64,000 nt of DNA from Ruminococcus sp. AF31-8BH (GCF_003460605.1 NZ_QTVN01000007.1:124001-188000); one strand, 5' to 3'. Counted from the stretch's first letter, positions 35,200 to 45,567 are shown. Numbers and translations are program-made. Notes: generated by a model not told the origin, from the sequence alone.

Positions 35200-35589
35200 A
35201 TGGCAAAAGGACATAGAAGCCAGATTAAGAGAGCCAGAAATGAGAATAATAGAGAGACAAGACCGTCTGCAAAATTATCTTATGCAAGAATTTCTGTTCA
35301 GAAAGCCTGCTACGTTTTAGATGCAATCCGTGGCAAAGATGTGCAGACAGCACTTGGTATCCTGACATACAACCCAAGATACGCTTCCAGCGTAATCAAA
35401 AAGTTACTGGAATCAGCTATTGCTAACGCTGAGAATAATAACGGAATGAACGCAGACAATCTCGTAGTTGCAGCCTGCTATGCAAATAAAGGACCTACAA
35501 TGAAGAGAATCCAGCCAAGAGCACAGGGTAGAGCTTACAGAATCGAGAAGAGAACAAGCCATATTACCATCGTGCTGGATGAGAAATAA
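35200..35589 (+). CDS. rplV: Ribosomal protein L22
   Basis: 129 aa from ATG 35200, directly after AAAGGAGG; an in-frame ATG at 35149 lies at the hairpin and is unlikely. Contains [20 protein letters not shown] and the tunnel-lining beta hairpin region ending ITIVLDEK. The N-terminus is extended relative to B. subtilis L22 ([15 protein letters not shown]). Confidence 0.97.
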   Translation: MAKGHRSQIKRARNENNRETRPSAKLSYARISVQKACYVLDAIRGKDVQTALGILTYNPRYASSVIKKLLESAIANAENNNGMNADNLVVAACYANKGPTMKRIQPRAQGRAYRIEKRTSHITIVLDEK

Positions 35590-35600
35590 GGAGGATAAGC

Positions 35601-36257
35601 ATGGGACAGAAAGTTAACCCACATGGCCTTAGAGTCGGTGTTATCAAGGATTGGGATTCAAGATGGTATGCAGAGAGCGATTTCGCAGACTATCTGGTTG
35701 AGGATTACAACATCAGAACATTCCTTAAAAAGAAATTATACAGCGCAGGTGTTTCCAAAATCGAGATCGAGAGAGCATCTGACAGAGTAAAAGTTATCAT
35801 CTACACAGCAAAACCTGGTATCGTAATCGGTAAAGGCGGCGCAGAGATCGAGAAAGTAAAAGCTGAACTTGCTAAATATACAGACAAGAAGCTTATCGTT
35901 GATATTAAAGAAGTTAAGAGACCAGACAGAGATGCTCAGCTTGTTGCAGAGAACATCGCTCTTCAGCTGGAGAACCGTATCTCCTTCAGACGTGCTATGA
36001 AATCTACAATGCAGCGTACAATGAAATCCGGTGCTAAGGGAATCAAAACATCCGTATCCGGACGTCTTGGCGGAGCTGATATGGCTCGTACAGAGTTCTA
36101 CAGCGATGGAACTATCCCGCTTCAGACACTTCGTGCAGATATCGATTATGGTTTCGCAGAAGCAGACACCACATATGGCAAAGTTGGTGTAAAGGCATGG
36201 ATCTACAATGGTGAGATTCTTCCAACAAAAGGAACTAAGGAAGGGAGCGATAAATAA
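35601..36257 (+). CDS. rpsC: Ribosomal protein S3
   Basis: 218 aa. Starts [19 protein letters not shown]. The KH domain has [15 protein letters not shown], and [10 protein letters not shown] lies later. It forms part of the mRNA entry site and helicase region of the 30S subunit. AAGGAGG upstream; its stop overlaps the rplP start by one base. Confidence 0.98.
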   Translation: MGQKVNPHGLRVGVIKDWDSRWYAESDFADYLVEDYNIRTFLKKKLYSAGVSKIEIERASDRVKVIIYTAKPGIVIGKGGAEIEKVKAELAKYTDKKLIVDIKEVKRPDRDAQLVAENIALQLENRISFRRAMKSTMQRTMKSGAKGIKTSVSGRLGGADMARTEFYSDGTIPLQTLRADIDYGFAEADTTYGKVGVKAWIYNGEILPTKGTKEGSDK

Positions 36258-36694
36258 TGTTAATGCCAAAAAGAGTTAAACGTCGTAAACAATTCCGTGG
36301 CTCCATGAGAGGAAAAGCCCTTAGAGGTAATCAGATCAATTATGGTGAATTCGGTCTTGTTGCTACCGAGCCTTGCTGGATCAGATCTAATCAGATCGAG
36401 GCAGCCCGTGTTGCTATGACCCGTTATATCAAACGTGGTGGTAAGGTTTGGATCAAGATTTTCCCAGATAAACCAGTAACAGCAAAACCAGCAGAAACTC
36501 GTATGGGTTCCGGAAAAGGTGCCCTGGAATACTGGGTAGCAGTTGTTAAACCAGGACGTGTTATGTTTGAGATCGCAGGCGTTTCTGAAGAAATCGCTCG
36601 TGAGGCATTACGTCTTGCAATGCACAAGTTACCATGTAAATGCAAAATAGTTTCTCGTGCAGAGTTAGAAGGCGGTGATAACAGTGAAAATTAA
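36257..36694 (+). CDS. rplP: Ribosomal protein L16
   Basis: 145 aa, starting [15 protein letters not shown]; the first ATG is used because the GGGAG site lies nearer to it and orthologues start MLxPKR. Conserved arginine context [15 protein letters not shown] and [17 protein letters not shown] are present. Contacts tRNA at the A-site side of the 50S subunit. Confidence 0.97.
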   Translation: MLMPKRVKRRKQFRGSMRGKALRGNQINYGEFGLVATEPCWIRSNQIEAARVAMTRYIKRGGKVWIKIFPDKPVTAKPAETRMGSGKGALEYWVAVVKPGRVMFEIAGVSEEIAREALRLAMHKLPCKCKIVSRAELEGGDNSEN

Positions 36695-36893
36695 TAAATT
36701 CGTAGAAGATTTACAGGCAAAATCAGCTGCAGAATTAAACGACGAATTAGTAGCTGCTAAGAAAGAACTTTTCAATCTGAGATTTCAGAATGCAACCAAT
36801 CAATTAGACAATACAGGACGAATCAAAGAGGTTCGCAGAAATATTGCCAGAATCCAGACAGTGATCACTGCGAAAGCTAACGCTTCCAAATAG
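36684..36893 (+). CDS. rpmC: Ribosomal protein L29
   Basis: 69 aa from GTG 36684 ([13 protein letters not shown]), overlapping the end of rplP by 11 nt. Contains the conserved [16 protein letters not shown] and the helix [11 protein letters not shown]. It sits near the tunnel exit next to L23. Confidence 0.96.
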   Translation: MKINKFVEDLQAKSAAELNDELVAAKKELFNLRFQNATNQLDNTGRIKEVRRNIARIQTVITAKANASK

Positions 36894-36914
36894 TGAATTT
36901 AGGAGGACATAATC

Positions 36915-37169
36915 GTGGAAAGAAATCTGAGAAAAACCCGCGTGGGTAAGGTTGTCAGCAATAAGATGGACAAGACCATCGTAGTTGCAATTGAAGACCA
37001 TGTAAAACATCCTCTTTACAAGAAAATCGTGAAGAGAACATATAAATTAAAAGCTCATGATGAAAACAATGAGTGCAACATCGGTGATACCGTAAAGGTT
37101 ATGGAGACCAGACCGCTGTCCAAGGACAAGAGATGGAGACTGGTTGAAGTTGTAGAGAGAGTTAAATAA
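36915..37169 (+). CDS. rpsQ: Ribosomal protein S17
   Basis: 84 aa, GTG start after [25 protein letters not shown] is the family N-terminus; [17 protein letters not shown] the C-terminal part. OB-fold 16S rRNA primary binder. Confidence 0.98.
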   Translation: MERNLRKTRVGKVVSNKMDKTIVVAIEDHVKHPLYKKIVKRTYKLKAHDENNECNIGDTVKVMETRPLSKDKRWRLVEVVERVK

Positions 37170-37183
37170 GGAGGATAACCAGT

Positions 37184-37552
37184 ATGATTCAGCAGGAAAC
37201 AAGACTGAAAGTTGCCGACAACACTGGTGCAAAAGAAATCCTTTGTATCCGTGTTATGGGTGGCTCTACAAGAAGATATGCAAACATTGGCGATACAATC
37301 GTTGCTACTGTTAAAGATGCAACACCAGGCGGCGTTGTTAAAAAAGGTGACGTAGTAAAGGCTGTTGTAGTTAGATCCAAAAAAGGCGCTCGTCGTAAAG
37401 ACGGATCCTATATCCGTTTCGATGAAAATGCTGCCGTAATCATTAAAGACGACTTAACTCCGAGAGGAACACGTATCTTTGGACCAGTTGCCAGAGAGCT
37501 TCGTGAGAAGAAATTCATGAAGATCGTTTCCTTAGCTCCGGAAGTATTATAG
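37184..37552 (+). CDS. rplN: Ribosomal protein L14
   Basis: 122 aa, starts [19 protein letters not shown]. Conserved region [19 protein letters not shown] at the C-terminus. Part of the intersubunit bridge and L19 contact. AAGGAGGAT upstream. Confidence 0.98.
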   Translation: MIQQETRLKVADNTGAKEILCIRVMGGSTRRYANIGDTIVATVKDATPGGVVKKGDVVKAVVVRSKKGARRKDGSYIRFDENAAVIIKDDLTPRGTRIFGPVARELREKKFMKIVSLAPEVL

Positions 37553-37563
37553 GAGGGTGCCTA

Positions 37564-37875
37564 ATGTCAGCTATGAAGATTAAAAAAGGTGATACTGTTA
37601 CAGTAATCGCTGGTAAAGATAAAGGCAAAGAAGGCAAAGTCCTTGCCGTTAACGTAAAAGACAATACCGTATTAGTAGAGAACGTTAATATGGTTACAAA
37701 ACACACCAAACCATCCGCTGCAAACCAGAATGGTGGAATCGTTACAAAAGAAGCTCCGCTTCACATCTCCAACGTAATGCTTATGGCAGACGGAAAAGCT
37801 ACAAGAGTCGGCTTTAAGATGGATGGAGACAAAAAAGTCCGCGTTGCTAAGGCAACAGGTAAGGTTATCGATTAA
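37564..37875 (+). CDS. rplX: Ribosomal protein L24
   Basis: 103 aa. KOW motif near the start ([20 protein letters not shown]). TAGGAGG lies 7 nt before ATG 37564, favouring this over the ATG three codons later. An assembly-initiator protein for the 50S subunit. Confidence 0.97.
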   Translation: MSAMKIKKGDTVTVIAGKDKGKEGKVLAVNVKDNTVLVENVNMVTKHTKPSAANQNGGIVTKEAPLHISNVMLMADGKATRVGFKMDGDKKVRVAKATGKVID

Positions 37876-37897
37876 TTGAGAGAGGAGGCAGACATAA

Positions 37898-38437
37898 GTG
37901 AGTAGATTAAAAGAACTTTACACTAATGAGATCATGGATGCCATGACCAAGAAATTCGGATATAAAAACGTTATGGAAGTGCCAAAACTCGACAAGATCG
38001 TAATTAACATGGGTGTTGGTGAGGCCAAAGAAAACGCTAAGCTTCTTGACGCTGCTATCGCAGATATGGAGCTGATCACAGGACAGAAAGCAATTGCTAC
38101 AAAGGCAAAGAAATCTGTCGCTAACTTCAAAATCAGAGAGGGAATGCCGATCGGATGTAAAGTAACATTAAGAGGCGAGAAGATGTATGAGTTCGCTGAT
38201 CGTCTGATCAACCTGGCACTTCCACGTGTACGTGACTTCCGCGGCGTTAATCCTAACGCTTTCGACGGAAGAGGAAACTATGCTCTTGGTATCAAAGAGC
38301 AGCTGATCTTCCCAGAAGTTGAGTACGATAAAGTTGACAAAGTAAGAGGTATGGACATTATCTTCGTTACAACAGCAAAAACTGATGAGGAAGCTCGTGA
38401 GTTACTGAAGCTGTTCAACATGCCTTTTGCGAAATAA
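37898..38437 (+). CDS. rplE: Ribosomal protein L5
   Basis: 179 aa, GTG start after GAGGAGG. Contains [16 protein letters not shown] and [17 protein letters not shown]. Binds 5S rRNA and contacts S13. The gene is followed by a GC-rich intercistronic hairpin before rpsN. Confidence 0.98.
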   Translation: MSRLKELYTNEIMDAMTKKFGYKNVMEVPKLDKIVINMGVGEAKENAKLLDAAIADMELITGQKAIATKAKKSVANFKIREGMPIGCKVTLRGEKMYEFADRLINLALPRVRDFRGVNPNAFDGRGNYALGIKEQLIFPEVEYDKVDKVRGMDIIFVTTAKTDEEARELLKLFNMPFAK

Positions 38438-38457
38438 GTAGAGGAACATTCCAAAGT

Positions 38458-38483
38458 TGACCGCCGGCTTCTTGCCGGGGTCA
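38458..38483 (+). other. Intercistronic RNA hairpin, rplE-rpsN
   Basis: TGACC/GGTCA and CCGGC/GCCGG pair with small internal mismatch and a loop of about 5 nt. No U-run follows. It resembles the hairpins in the rpsS-rplV and rpsH-rplF gaps in position and lack of terminator features. Confidence 0.6.
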
Positions 38484-38510
38484 GCAGATCTGATATAGGA
38501 GGAACGATTC

Positions 38511-38696
38511 ATGGCTAAGACAGCAATGAAAATCAAACAGCAGCGTCCAGCTAAGTTCTCCACAAGAGAGTACAGCCGCTGCAGAATTTGTGGACGTCCA
38601 CATGCATACTTAAGAAAATACGGAATCTGCAGAATCTGCTTCCGTGAGTTAGCTTACAAAGGACAGATCCCGGGAGTTAAGAAAGCTTCCTGGTAA
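38511..38696 (+). CDS. rpsN: Ribosomal protein S14, zinc type
   Basis: 61 aa short form with both zinc pairs: [20 protein letters not shown]. This is the C+ (rpsZ) type, dependent on zinc; a zinc-free long form, if present, would be elsewhere. AGGAGGAA upstream. Confidence 0.98.
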   Translation: MAKTAMKIKQQRPAKFSTREYSRCRICGRPHAYLRKYGICRICFRELAYKGQIPGVKKASW

Positions 38697-38773
38697 GCCG
38701 CTATTACAGGTAACACATAAATTTATTATATACACTATGACATGTAAAGTCTGAATATGAGGAGGAAACTAAC

Positions 38774-39175
38774 ATGACAATGAGCGATCCAATCGCAGAT
38801 ATGCTTACAAGAATCCGTAATGCAAACACTGCAAAACATGACACAGTAGATGTTCCGGCATCCAAAATGAAAATTGCAATTGCTAACATCCTTGTTGATG
38901 AGGGATACATTGCAAAATATGATTTAGTTGAAGATGGTGTTGCAAAAAACATCCATATCACACTGAAATATGGCGAAGACAAAAACGAGAAGATCATCAC
39001 AGGTTTAAAGAGAATCTCTAAACCAGGTCTTCGTGTTTATGCTGGCAAGGATGAGCTTCCGAAGGTTCTTGGAGGACTTGGAATCGCAATCCTTTCCACT
39101 AATAAAGGTGTTATCACCGACAAAGAAGCTCGTAAACTTCAGGTAGGCGGCGAGGTTCTTGCATTTGTATGGTAA
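38774..39175 (+). CDS. rpsH: Ribosomal protein S8
   Basis: 133 aa. [20 protein letters not shown] at the start and the C-terminal [14 protein letters not shown]. In E. coli S8 binds its own spc mRNA to repress it. Start ATG 38774 follows GAGGAGGAA; a second ATG two codons later is possible. Confidence 0.98.
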   Translation: MTMSDPIADMLTRIRNANTAKHDTVDVPASKMKIAIANILVDEGYIAKYDLVEDGVAKNIHITLKYGEDKNEKIITGLKRISKPGLRVYAGKDELPKVLGGLGIAILSTNKGVITDKEARKLQVGGEVLAFVW

Positions 39176-39221
39176 GCCTTTGGCCCCATATATTCAAGAA
39201 GTAGACGAAACACTGAAAACA

Positions 39222-39242
39222 GAGAGGTTCCAGTAACCTCTC
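39222..39242 (+). other. Intercistronic RNA hairpin, rpsH-rplF
   Basis: Perfect 8-bp stem GAGAGGTT/AACCTCTC with a 5-nt loop, 30 nt before rplF, not followed by a U-tract. Confidence 0.6.
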
Positions 39243-39271
39243 CGATAATCTAAGTAAGGAGGACACATAGT

Positions 39272-39811
39272 ATGTCACGTATCGGTAGACTTCCGGTTGC
39301 TATCCCGGCAGGAGTTGAAGTATCTGTTGCAGAAGGAAACGTAGTAACCGTAAAAGGACCAAAAGGAACACTTGAAAGAGCGCTTCCAACAGAAATGGAA
39401 ATCAAAGTTGAAGATGGTCATGTAGTTGTTGCAAGACCAAACGACTTAAAGAAAATGAAAGCCCTTCACGGCTTAACCAGAAGCCTTATCCACAACATGG
39501 TTGTTGGTGTAAGCGAAGGTTATACAAAGACACTTGAAGTTAACGGTGTTGGTTACAGAGCAGCTAAGCAGGGTAAGAAGCTTACTTTAAACCTTGGATA
39601 TTCTCACCCGGTAGAAATGGAAGATCCGGAAGGTATTGAGACCAAAGTTGACGGTAACAAGATTATCGTTTCCGGTATCAGCAAGGAAAAAGTTGGACAG
39701 TTTGCGGCTGAAATCAGAGATAAGAGAAGACCTGAGCCATATAAGGGCAAGGGAATCAAATATGAGACTGAGGTTATCAGACGTAAAGTTGGTAAGACTG
39801 GTAAGAAATAA
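39272..39811 (+). CDS. rplF: Ribosomal protein L6
   Basis: 179 aa. Starts [17 protein letters not shown]-terminal motif [20 protein letters not shown]. It lies near the factor-binding centre of the 50S subunit. AAGGAGGACA precedes the start. Confidence 0.98.
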   Translation: MSRIGRLPVAIPAGVEVSVAEGNVVTVKGPKGTLERALPTEMEIKVEDGHVVVARPNDLKKMKALHGLTRSLIHNMVVGVSEGYTKTLEVNGVGYRAAKQGKKLTLNLGYSHPVEMEDPEGIETKVDGNKIIVSGISKEKVGQFAAEIRDKRRPEPYKGKGIKYETEVIRRKVGKTGKK

Positions 39812-39828
39812 TTAAGGAGAGTGAGAAA

Positions 39829-40197
39829 ATGGTTAATAAAGCATCTAGAGCGGAAATTCGCGAGAAAAAGCATAGAAGATTACGTCATCATTTAAATGGC
39901 ACTGCAACAACTCCGCGTCTTGCAGTATTTCGTTCCAATAAACACATTTATGCACAGATTATCGATGACACCGTTGGAAAGACTTTAGTATCTGCTTCTA
40001 CTCTTCAGAAAGACGTAAAAGCACAGCTTGAGAACACCGACGATGTTGCAGCAGCAGCATATCTTGGCACTGTAATCGGTAAGAAGGCAGTGGAAGCCGG
40101 CATCGAGGAAGTTGTTTTTGACAGAGGCGGATACATTTACCACGGTAAAGTAAAAGCACTGGCAGATGCAGCAAGAGAAGCTGGACTGAAATTCTAA
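39829..40197 (+). CDS. rplR: Ribosomal protein L18
   Basis: 122 aa. [21 protein letters not shown] and [20 protein letters not shown]. 5S rRNA-binding protein of the central protuberance. 17 nt after rplF. Confidence 0.98.
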   Translation: MVNKASRAEIREKKHRRLRHHLNGTATTPRLAVFRSNKHIYAQIIDDTVGKTLVSASTLQKDVKAQLENTDDVAAAAYLGTVIGKKAVEAGIEEVVFDRGGYIYHGKVKALADAAREAGLKF

Positions 40198-40215
40198 TAA
40201 GGAGGAGCGAAACAC

Positions 40216-40725
40216 ATGAAACGTAATCTTATTGATGCTAGTCAGTTAGAGTTAGAAGATAAAGTAGTATCAATCAAGCGTGTTACCAAGGTTGTTAAAG
40301 GTGGTCGTAACTTCCGTTTCACAGCTTTAGTTGTTGTAGGTGACGGCAATGGACACGTTGGTGCAGGACTTGGAAAGGCAGCCGAGATTCCGGAAGCAAT
40401 CCGCAAAGGAAAAGAGGACGCTATTAAGAAATTAGTAACCGTAGCAAGAGATGAGAATGGTTCCATCACACATGACTTCGTAGGTTCTTACGGAAGCGCT
40501 TCCATGCTTCTTAAGAGAGCTCCGGAAGGTACTGGAGTTATCGCCGGCGGCCCGGCTCGTGCCGTTATCGAGTTAGCTGGTATCAAAAACATCCGTACAA
40601 AATGTATGGGATCCAGAAATAAGCAGAATGTTGTTCTTGCAACCATCGAAGGCTTAAGACAGTTAAAAACTCCGGAAGAAGTTGCAAAACTTCGTGGAAA
40701 ATCTGTTGATGAGATTCTGGCTTAA
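40216..40725 (+). CDS. rpsE: Ribosomal protein S5
   Basis: 169 aa. DsRBD-like N-terminal part with [20 protein letters not shown] and the loop [20 protein letters not shown]-terminal GSRNKQNVV. Contributes to decoding accuracy at the mRNA entry channel. AAGGAGGAG upstream. Confidence 0.98.
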   Translation: MKRNLIDASQLELEDKVVSIKRVTKVVKGGRNFRFTALVVVGDGNGHVGAGLGKAAEIPEAIRKGKEDAIKKLVTVARDENGSITHDFVGSYGSASMLLKRAPEGTGVIAGGPARAVIELAGIKNIRTKCMGSRNKQNVVLATIEGLRQLKTPEEVAKLRGKSVDEILA

Positions 40726-40739
40726 GGAGGAATATTAAA

Positions 40740-40922
40740 ATGGCAAATACATTAAAAGTTACTTTAGTAAAATCTCCGATTGGCGCAGTTCCGAAGCACA
40801 AACTTACTGTTAAGGCAATGGGTCTTACCAAAATGCACAAAACAGTTGAAATGCCAGACAATGCGGCAACAAGAGGAATGATTCAGCAGGTACAGCACCT
40901 GGTAAAAGTAGAAGAAGCATAA
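40740..40922 (+). CDS. rpmD: Ribosomal protein L30
   Basis: 60 aa. LKVTLVKSPIGAVPKHKLTV and MIQQVQHLVKVEE are family features. Starts 14 nt after rpsE with AAGGAGGAA. Confidence 0.97.
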   Translation: MANTLKVTLVKSPIGAVPKHKLTVKAMGLTKMHKTVEMPDNAATRGMIQQVQHLVKVEEA

Positions 40923-40943
40923 TTACAAAAAGGAGGTGCCATA

Positions 40944-41384
40944 ATGGAATTATCAAACTTAAGACCAGCAGAGGGTTCTAAGCACAGCGATAACTTCAGA
41001 AGAGGCCGTGGACATGGTTCAGGAAACGGCAAAACAGCCGGTAAAGGCCATAAAGGACAGTTAGCACGTTCCGGACACAAGAAACCGGGATTTGAAGGTG
41101 GACAGATGCCTTTATACAGACGTCTTCCTAAGAGAGGATTCACAAACAGAAACTCTAAAGAGATCATTGCTATCAATGTTGATGTTCTGAATCGTTTTGA
41201 GGACGGTGCAGAGGTAACAGTTGAGAGCTTACTCGCAAGCAGCGCTATTTCCAAAGCCGGCGACGGTGTTAAGATCCTTGGAAACGGCGAACTTACCAAG
41301 AAGCTTACAGTTAAGGTTAACGCTGTAAGTGAAACTGCAAAAGAGAAAATCGAAGCAGCAGGTGGTACAGTAGAGCTGATCTAA
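40944..41384 (+). CDS. rplO: Ribosomal protein L15
   Basis: 146 aa. Gly-rich basic N-terminus ([18 protein letters not shown]) and [17 protein letters not shown]. Typical placement immediately before secY. Confidence 0.98.
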   Translation: MELSNLRPAEGSKHSDNFRRGRGHGSGNGKTAGKGHKGQLARSGHKKPGFEGGQMPLYRRLPKRGFTNRNSKEIIAINVDVLNRFEDGAEVTVESLLASSAISKAGDGVKILGNGELTKKLTVKVNAVSETAKEKIEAAGGTVELI

Positions 41385-41397
41385 TAGAGGTGATCAA

Positions 41398-42714
41398 ATG
41401 TTTGAAACTCTCAAAAACGTTTTCAGAGTAAAAGAGATGAGACGTAAACTCCTCTATGTTATATGGATGATTCTTGTCATCCGTATTGGATCACAGCTTC
41501 CGGTTCCGGGAGTAGACAGCGATTTCTTTAAAGAGTGGTTTGCAAAAAACACCGGTGACGCATTTAACTTCTTTGATGCGTTCACCGGAGGCTCATTTAC
41601 CCAGATGTCAATCTTTGCATTGAACATCACGCCATACATTACATCATCCATTATCATGCAGCTTCTTACCATTGCCATTCCGGCACTGGAAGAGATGCAG
41701 AGAGATGGAGAAGAGGGCAGAAAGAAAATTACTGCCATTACCCGTTATGTAACTGTTGGTCTTGCGTTGTTTGAGTCAGTAGCTATGGCAATCGGTTTCG
41801 GTCGCCAGGGCTTGATCCCGAATATGAATTTCTTCAAGGGCTTAACTGTAGTTGCTTGTCTCACAGCTGGTTCAGCCATGCTGATGTGGATTGGTGAGCG
41901 TATTACTGAGAAGGGTGTTGGAAATGGTATTTCCATCGTCCTGACTATTAATATTGTTTCCAGAATCCCAAGTGATTTATCTTTGCTTTATGAGAACTTC
42001 ATCAAAGGTAAAACAATTGCGAAAGGACTGCTTGCAGGACTTATTATTCTTGCAATCATTGTTGTTATGGTCGTATTCGTACTGATCCTCAACGGTGCTG
42101 AGAGAAGAATTCCTGTTCAGTATTCCAGAAAGATGGTCGGCAGAAAACTGATGGGCGGTCAGACTACCAATATCCCGTTGAAGGTGAATACTGCTGGTGT
42201 TATCCCGGTTATCTTTGCTTCCTCAATTATGTCCTTCCCGGGCGTAATCGCACAGCTTGCAGGTAAAGCAAACGGAACTGGAATCGGCAGTGAGATCATC
42301 CGAGGATTATCATCCAATAACTGGTGTAATCCAAATCAGCTTCAGTATAGCTGGGGACTGCTTCTGTATATTGTATTATGCGTATTCTTCGCATATTTCT
42401 ATACTTCCATCACATTCAACCCGTTGGAAGTAGCAGACAATATCAAAAAGCAGGGTGGTTTTATTCCTGGTATCCGTCCAGGAAAACCTACGTCAGACTA
42501 TTTGACTAAAATCTTAAATTATATTATATTTATAGGTGCAGTAGGCCTGATTATCGTTGCGGTTATTCCGTTCTTCTTCAATGGAGTATTCGGAGCAAAC
42601 GTATCCTTCGGCGGTACTTCCATCATCATTATTGTTGGAGTTATCCTGGAGACTGTGAAGCAGATCGAGTCACAGATGCTTGTCCGCAATTATAAAGGTT
42701 TCCTGAACAACTAA
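41398..42714 (+). CDS. secY: Preprotein translocase subunit SecY
   Basis: 438 aa, ten transmembrane helices. Signature regions are VIRIGSQLPVPGVDS, ALNITPYITSSIIMQLL and the cytosolic segment QYSRKMVGRKLMGGQ. It is the channel of the Sec translocon, working with SecE, SecG and SecA. It begins 13 nt after rplO. A hairpin in the 69-nt gap after it may tune expression of adk. Confidence 0.98.
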   Translation: MFETLKNVFRVKEMRRKLLYVIWMILVIRIGSQLPVPGVDSDFFKEWFAKNTGDAFNFFDAFTGGSFTQMSIFALNITPYITSSIIMQLLTIAIPALEEMQRDGEEGRKKITAITRYVTVGLALFESVAMAIGFGRQGLIPNMNFFKGLTVVACLTAGSAMLMWIGERITEKGVGNGISIVLTINIVSRIPSDLSLLYENFIKGKTIAKGLLAGLIILAIIVVMVVFVLILNGAERRIPVQYSRKMVGRKLMGGQTTNIPLKVNTAGVIPVIFASSIMSFPGVIAQLAGKANGTGIGSEIIRGLSSNNWCNPNQLQYSWGLLLYIVLCVFFAYFYTSITFNPLEVADNIKKQGGFIPGIRPGKPTSDYLTKILNYIIFIGAVGLIIVAVIPFFFNGVFGANVSFGGTSIIIIVGVILETVKQIESQMLVRNYKGFLNN

Positions 42715-42721
42715 AAGAATA

Positions 42722-42751
42722 AAGGTTGTGGTGCTTATGCGTCACAGCCTT
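42722..42751 (+). other. Intercistronic RNA hairpin, secY-adk
   Basis: Nine-nt arms (42722-42730 with 42743-42751) with one G-U pair and a 12-nt loop. It is followed by AATTCG, so read-through to adk is expected. Confidence 0.5.
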
Positions 42752-42783
42752 AATTCGTAGTATGAGAAAGTGGAGGGCTTTTT

Positions 42784-43428
42784 ATGAGAATTATCATGTT
42801 AGGTGCACCAGGTGCAGGCAAAGGAACCCAGGCAAAGAAAATCGCTGAGAAATACAGCATTCCGCACATTTCCACAGGCGATATTTTCCGTGCCAATATC
42901 AAGAATGGCACAGAACTTGGAAAGAAAGCAAAAACTTATATGGATCAGGGTCTGCTTGTACCGGATGAACTTACCTGCGACCTTGTTGTGGACAGAATCC
43001 AGCAGCCGGATGCCAAGAACGGCTATGTACTGGATGGTTTCCCGAGAACCATTCCGCAGGCAGAGTGCCTTACCGATGCCTTAAGCAAGCTGGGAAGCAA
43101 GATCGACTATGCAATCGACGTTGATGTTCCGGATGAGAACATTGTAAAGCGTATGGGCGGAAGACGCGCATGCGTAAAATGCGGCGCAACCTATCACGTT
43201 GTATTCGCAGCTCCGAAGACAGAGGGCGTTTGCGATACATGCGGCGAAGAGCTTGTACTGCGTGATGATGACAAGCCGGAGACTGTACAGAAGCGTCTGA
43301 ACGTATATCATGAGCAGACTCAGCCGCTTATCGATTACTATACCGGACAGGGCGTACTCAAAACTGTAGACGGTACCAAGAACCTGGATGAGGTATTTGG
43401 TGATATTGTTAAGATCCTTGGCGAATAG
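42784..43428 (+). CDS. adk: Adenylate kinase
   Basis: 214 aa. P-loop [13 protein letters not shown] at residues 7-19; NMP-binding HISTGDIFR; the lid domain carries four cysteines (CVKCGATYH and CDTCG), the zinc-binding lid typical of Gram-positives. Converts ATP + AMP to 2 ADP. Standard position between secY and map. Confidence 0.98.
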   Translation: MRIIMLGAPGAGKGTQAKKIAEKYSIPHISTGDIFRANIKNGTELGKKAKTYMDQGLLVPDELTCDLVVDRIQQPDAKNGYVLDGFPRTIPQAECLTDALSKLGSKIDYAIDVDVPDENIVKRMGGRRACVKCGATYHVVFAAPKTEGVCDTCGEELVLRDDDKPETVQKRLNVYHEQTQPLIDYYTGQGVLKTVDGTKNLDEVFGDIVKILGE

Positions 43429-43446
43429 AATAGAGGATAAGAAGTA

Positions 43447-44205
43447 ATGTCAGTTTCAATAAAAACAGCACAAGAAATTGAACTTATGAGGGAGTCTGGA
43501 CATCTTCTGGAAAAGGTCCATGACGGACTGATCCCTTATATCAAACCGGGAATGAGCACCAAGGAGATCGACCGTATCGGTGAAGATATGATCCGCTCCA
43601 TGGGATGCATTCCGAACTTTCTGAATTATGGAGGCTTTCCTGGCTCCTTCTGCATCAGCCTGAATGATGAAGTGGTCCACGGAATTCCTTCGGAGGACAA
43701 AATTATCCAGGATGGTGATCTGGTAAAGATCGATGCAGGTCTGATCTACAAAGGATATCATTCTGATGCGGCCCGTACTTATGCAGTCGGAGAAGTTTCC
43801 AAAGAAGCCAAGCAGCTTATGGACGTAACCAAGCAGTGCTTCTTTGAAGGAATAAAATTCGCGAAAGCAGGAAATCATCTCAATGATATTTCCAAGGCAA
43901 TCGGCGCGTATGCGGCAAAATACCGTTATGGTATTGTACGAGATCTGGTAGGACATGGGATTGGTACCCATCTCCACGAGGATCCGCAGATTCCCAACTT
44001 CCCTCAGAAACGCAGGGGAGTGAAATTACTTCCAGGCATGACGCTTGCCATTGAGCCTATGATCAATATGGGCAGGGCAGATGTATGCTGGCTGGATGAC
44101 GAATGGACAGTGGTGACCATGGATGGTTCCCTTTCCGCACATTATGAGAACACCATACTGATTACAGATGGCGAACCGGAGATTCTGACACTCACAAAGT
44201 TCTGA
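43447..44205 (+). CDS. map: Methionine aminopeptidase, type I
   Basis: 252 aa. The five metal ligands are visible: Asp in KIDAG, Asp in SDAART, His in GHGIGTHLHEDP, Glu in IEPM and Glu in HYENTI. Removes the N-terminal methionine of nascent proteins. It lies 18 nt after adk. Confidence 0.97.
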   Translation: MSVSIKTAQEIELMRESGHLLEKVHDGLIPYIKPGMSTKEIDRIGEDMIRSMGCIPNFLNYGGFPGSFCISLNDEVVHGIPSEDKIIQDGDLVKIDAGLIYKGYHSDAARTYAVGEVSKEAKQLMDVTKQCFFEGIKFAKAGNHLNDISKAIGAYAAKYRYGIVRDLVGHGIGTHLHEDPQIPNFPQKRRGVKLLPGMTLAIEPMINMGRADVCWLDDEWTVVTMDGSLSAHYENTILITDGEPEILTLTKF

Positions 44206-44284
44206 TGCTTCAGGCACCAGACTTGAATCAGGGAAAGGATTCTGACCCTGACATCATTATATAAGGCGATACAGGAGGTATAAA

Positions 44285-44503
44285 ATGTCAAAAGTAGATG
44301 TACTTGAAGTAGAAGGCACTGTTTTAGAGAAGCTGCCAAACGCAATGTTTAAAGTGGAACTTGAGAACAAGCATGTTGTACTTGCACACATCAGTGGCAA
44401 GCTGCGCATGAACTTTATCCGTATTCTTCCGGGAGACAAAGTAACAATGGAGCTTTCCCCATATGATCTTTCCAAGGGAAGAATCATCTGGAGAGATAAA
44501 TAA
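44285..44503 (+). CDS. infA: Translation initiation factor IF-1
   Basis: 72 aa single OB fold. [19 protein letters not shown] and [16 protein letters not shown] are hallmark segments. Last gene of the first transcription unit; a terminator follows about 50 nt downstream. ACAGGAGGT upstream. Confidence 0.98.
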   Translation: MSKVDVLEVEGTVLEKLPNAMFKVELENKHVVLAHISGKLRMNFIRILPGDKVTMELSPYDLSKGRIIWRDK

Positions 44504-44553
44504 TCATTATTCGCTTATTCTTCTATAATAGAAAATGATTTTATAAAACGAAG

Positions 44554-44598
44554 CTCCTGCCTCTGTGAATCCCAGATTCCCGGATGTAGGAGTTTTTC
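44554..44598 (+). terminator. Terminator after infA
   Basis: CTCCTGC (44554-44560) pairs with GTAGGAG (44586-44592), with an inner GAATC/GATTC hairpin, followed by TTTTTCT. It separates the rpsJ-infA unit from the rpmJ-rplQ unit. Confidence 0.8.
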
Positions 44599-44671
44599 TA
44601 TTCGTTTCTCATCTTATGGGAGCGGATTTCCAAAAAGATGAAAAAAATTTGCAAATAAATAAAAAAACTGC

Positions 44672-44700
44672 TTGCATTTTGTAGACCATAATGCTACAAT
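44672..44700 (+). promoter_or_regulatory. Sigma-A promoter of the rpmJ-rplQ (alpha) operon
   Basis: TTGCAT, 17 nt, TACAAT, 84 nt before rpmJ and downstream of a terminator. Close match to the consensus and to the S10 promoter of this window. Confidence 0.85.
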
Positions 44701-44784
44701 ACAATGCGGACGCGCCTGTACCTATGTATAGCTGCGCCTAAACTGCAGATTTTAATGCTATATTTTACGGAAGGAGGATTTCCA

Positions 44785-44898
44785 GTGAAAGTAAGATCAT
44801 CTGTAAAACCGATCTGCGAGAAATGCAAGGTCATTAAGAGAAAAGGTTCTATCAGAATTATCTGTGAGAATCCAAAACACAAACAGCGTCAGGGTTGA
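44785..44898 (+). CDS. rpmJ: Ribosomal protein L36, zinc type
   Basis: 37 aa, GTG start after [29 protein letters not shown] with the zinc pattern C-x2-C, then C at ICENPKH and a final His, the C+ form. Too short for most gene finders but unmistakable. Confidence 0.97.
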   Translation: MKVRSSVKPICEKCKVIKRKGSIRIICENPKHKQRQG

Positions 44899-45198
44899 TG
44901 AATCCGATTAGTTTGTGAATGCGGCTGTAGATGGAACACCCGGACGGGTTGTAACATCTGACAAATAATGAACTAAGCATGTATTGCCTAATACCGGAGG
45001 CAACGTTGGCCCGTTGGCCGCAAATTTCGGAAAGGCTGCGAATCGCCAAAAGCAGCTGGGTGTTTTACCGAGGCACCCCAATTAGGAACTAAAAAAGAAG
45101 AAAGAGTGCGTTAAGATGCACCCCATTTCACCTTGTATCTGATACAAGTGGTGTACAGGACGCAGGACTTTCAGTAAAGAAAATGGAGGAAACAGTAC
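44899..45198 (+). promoter_or_regulatory. Structured 300-nt intercistronic region before rpsM (candidate r-protein leader)
   Basis: No coding frame. Recognisable hairpins are AGATG/CATCT around CCC/GGG, GGCC-CGTT-GGCC, GGGTG/CACCC, GTGC/GCAC, and a final stem CACCTTGTA/TACAAG-GTGG near 45131-45155, 40-odd nt before the ribosome binding site. A gap of this size inside an r-protein operon suggests regulated translation of rpsM-rpsK-rpsD-rpoA-rplQ, as S4 does for the alpha operon in other bacteria. Homology to a known leader cannot be judged by eye. Confidence 0.45.
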
Positions 45199-45567
45199 AT
45201 GGCTCGTATAGCTGGTGTAGACTTACCAAGAGAGAAAAGAATTGAAATCGGTCTTACCTATATTTATGGTATCGGAAGACCAAGTGCAGACAAAATCCTT
45301 GCTCAGGCAAATGTAAATCCTGACACACGTGTCAGAGACCTGACTGATGATGAAGTTAAGAGACTTCAGGCTGTCATTGATGAGACAATGATGGTAGAAG
45401 GTGATCTTCGTAGAGAAATCGCCCTGAACATTAAGAGACTGCAGGAAATCGGATGCTACAGAGGAATCCGTCATCGTAAAGGACTTCCGGTTCGTGGTCA
45501 GAAGACTAAGACTAATGCAAGAACTCGCAAAGGTCCGAAGAGAACAGTAGCAAATAAGAAGAAATAA
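45199..45567 (+). CDS. rpsM: Ribosomal protein S13
   Basis: 122 aa. [20 protein letters not shown] start and C-terminal [17 protein letters not shown] tail that contacts P-site tRNA. ATGGAGGAAAC upstream. Confidence 0.98.
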   Translation: MARIAGVDLPREKRIEIGLTYIYGIGRPSADKILAQANVNPDTRVRDLTDDEVKRLQAVIDETMMVEGDLRREIALNIKRLQEIGCYRGIRHRKGLPVRGQKTKTNARTRKGPKRTVANKKK

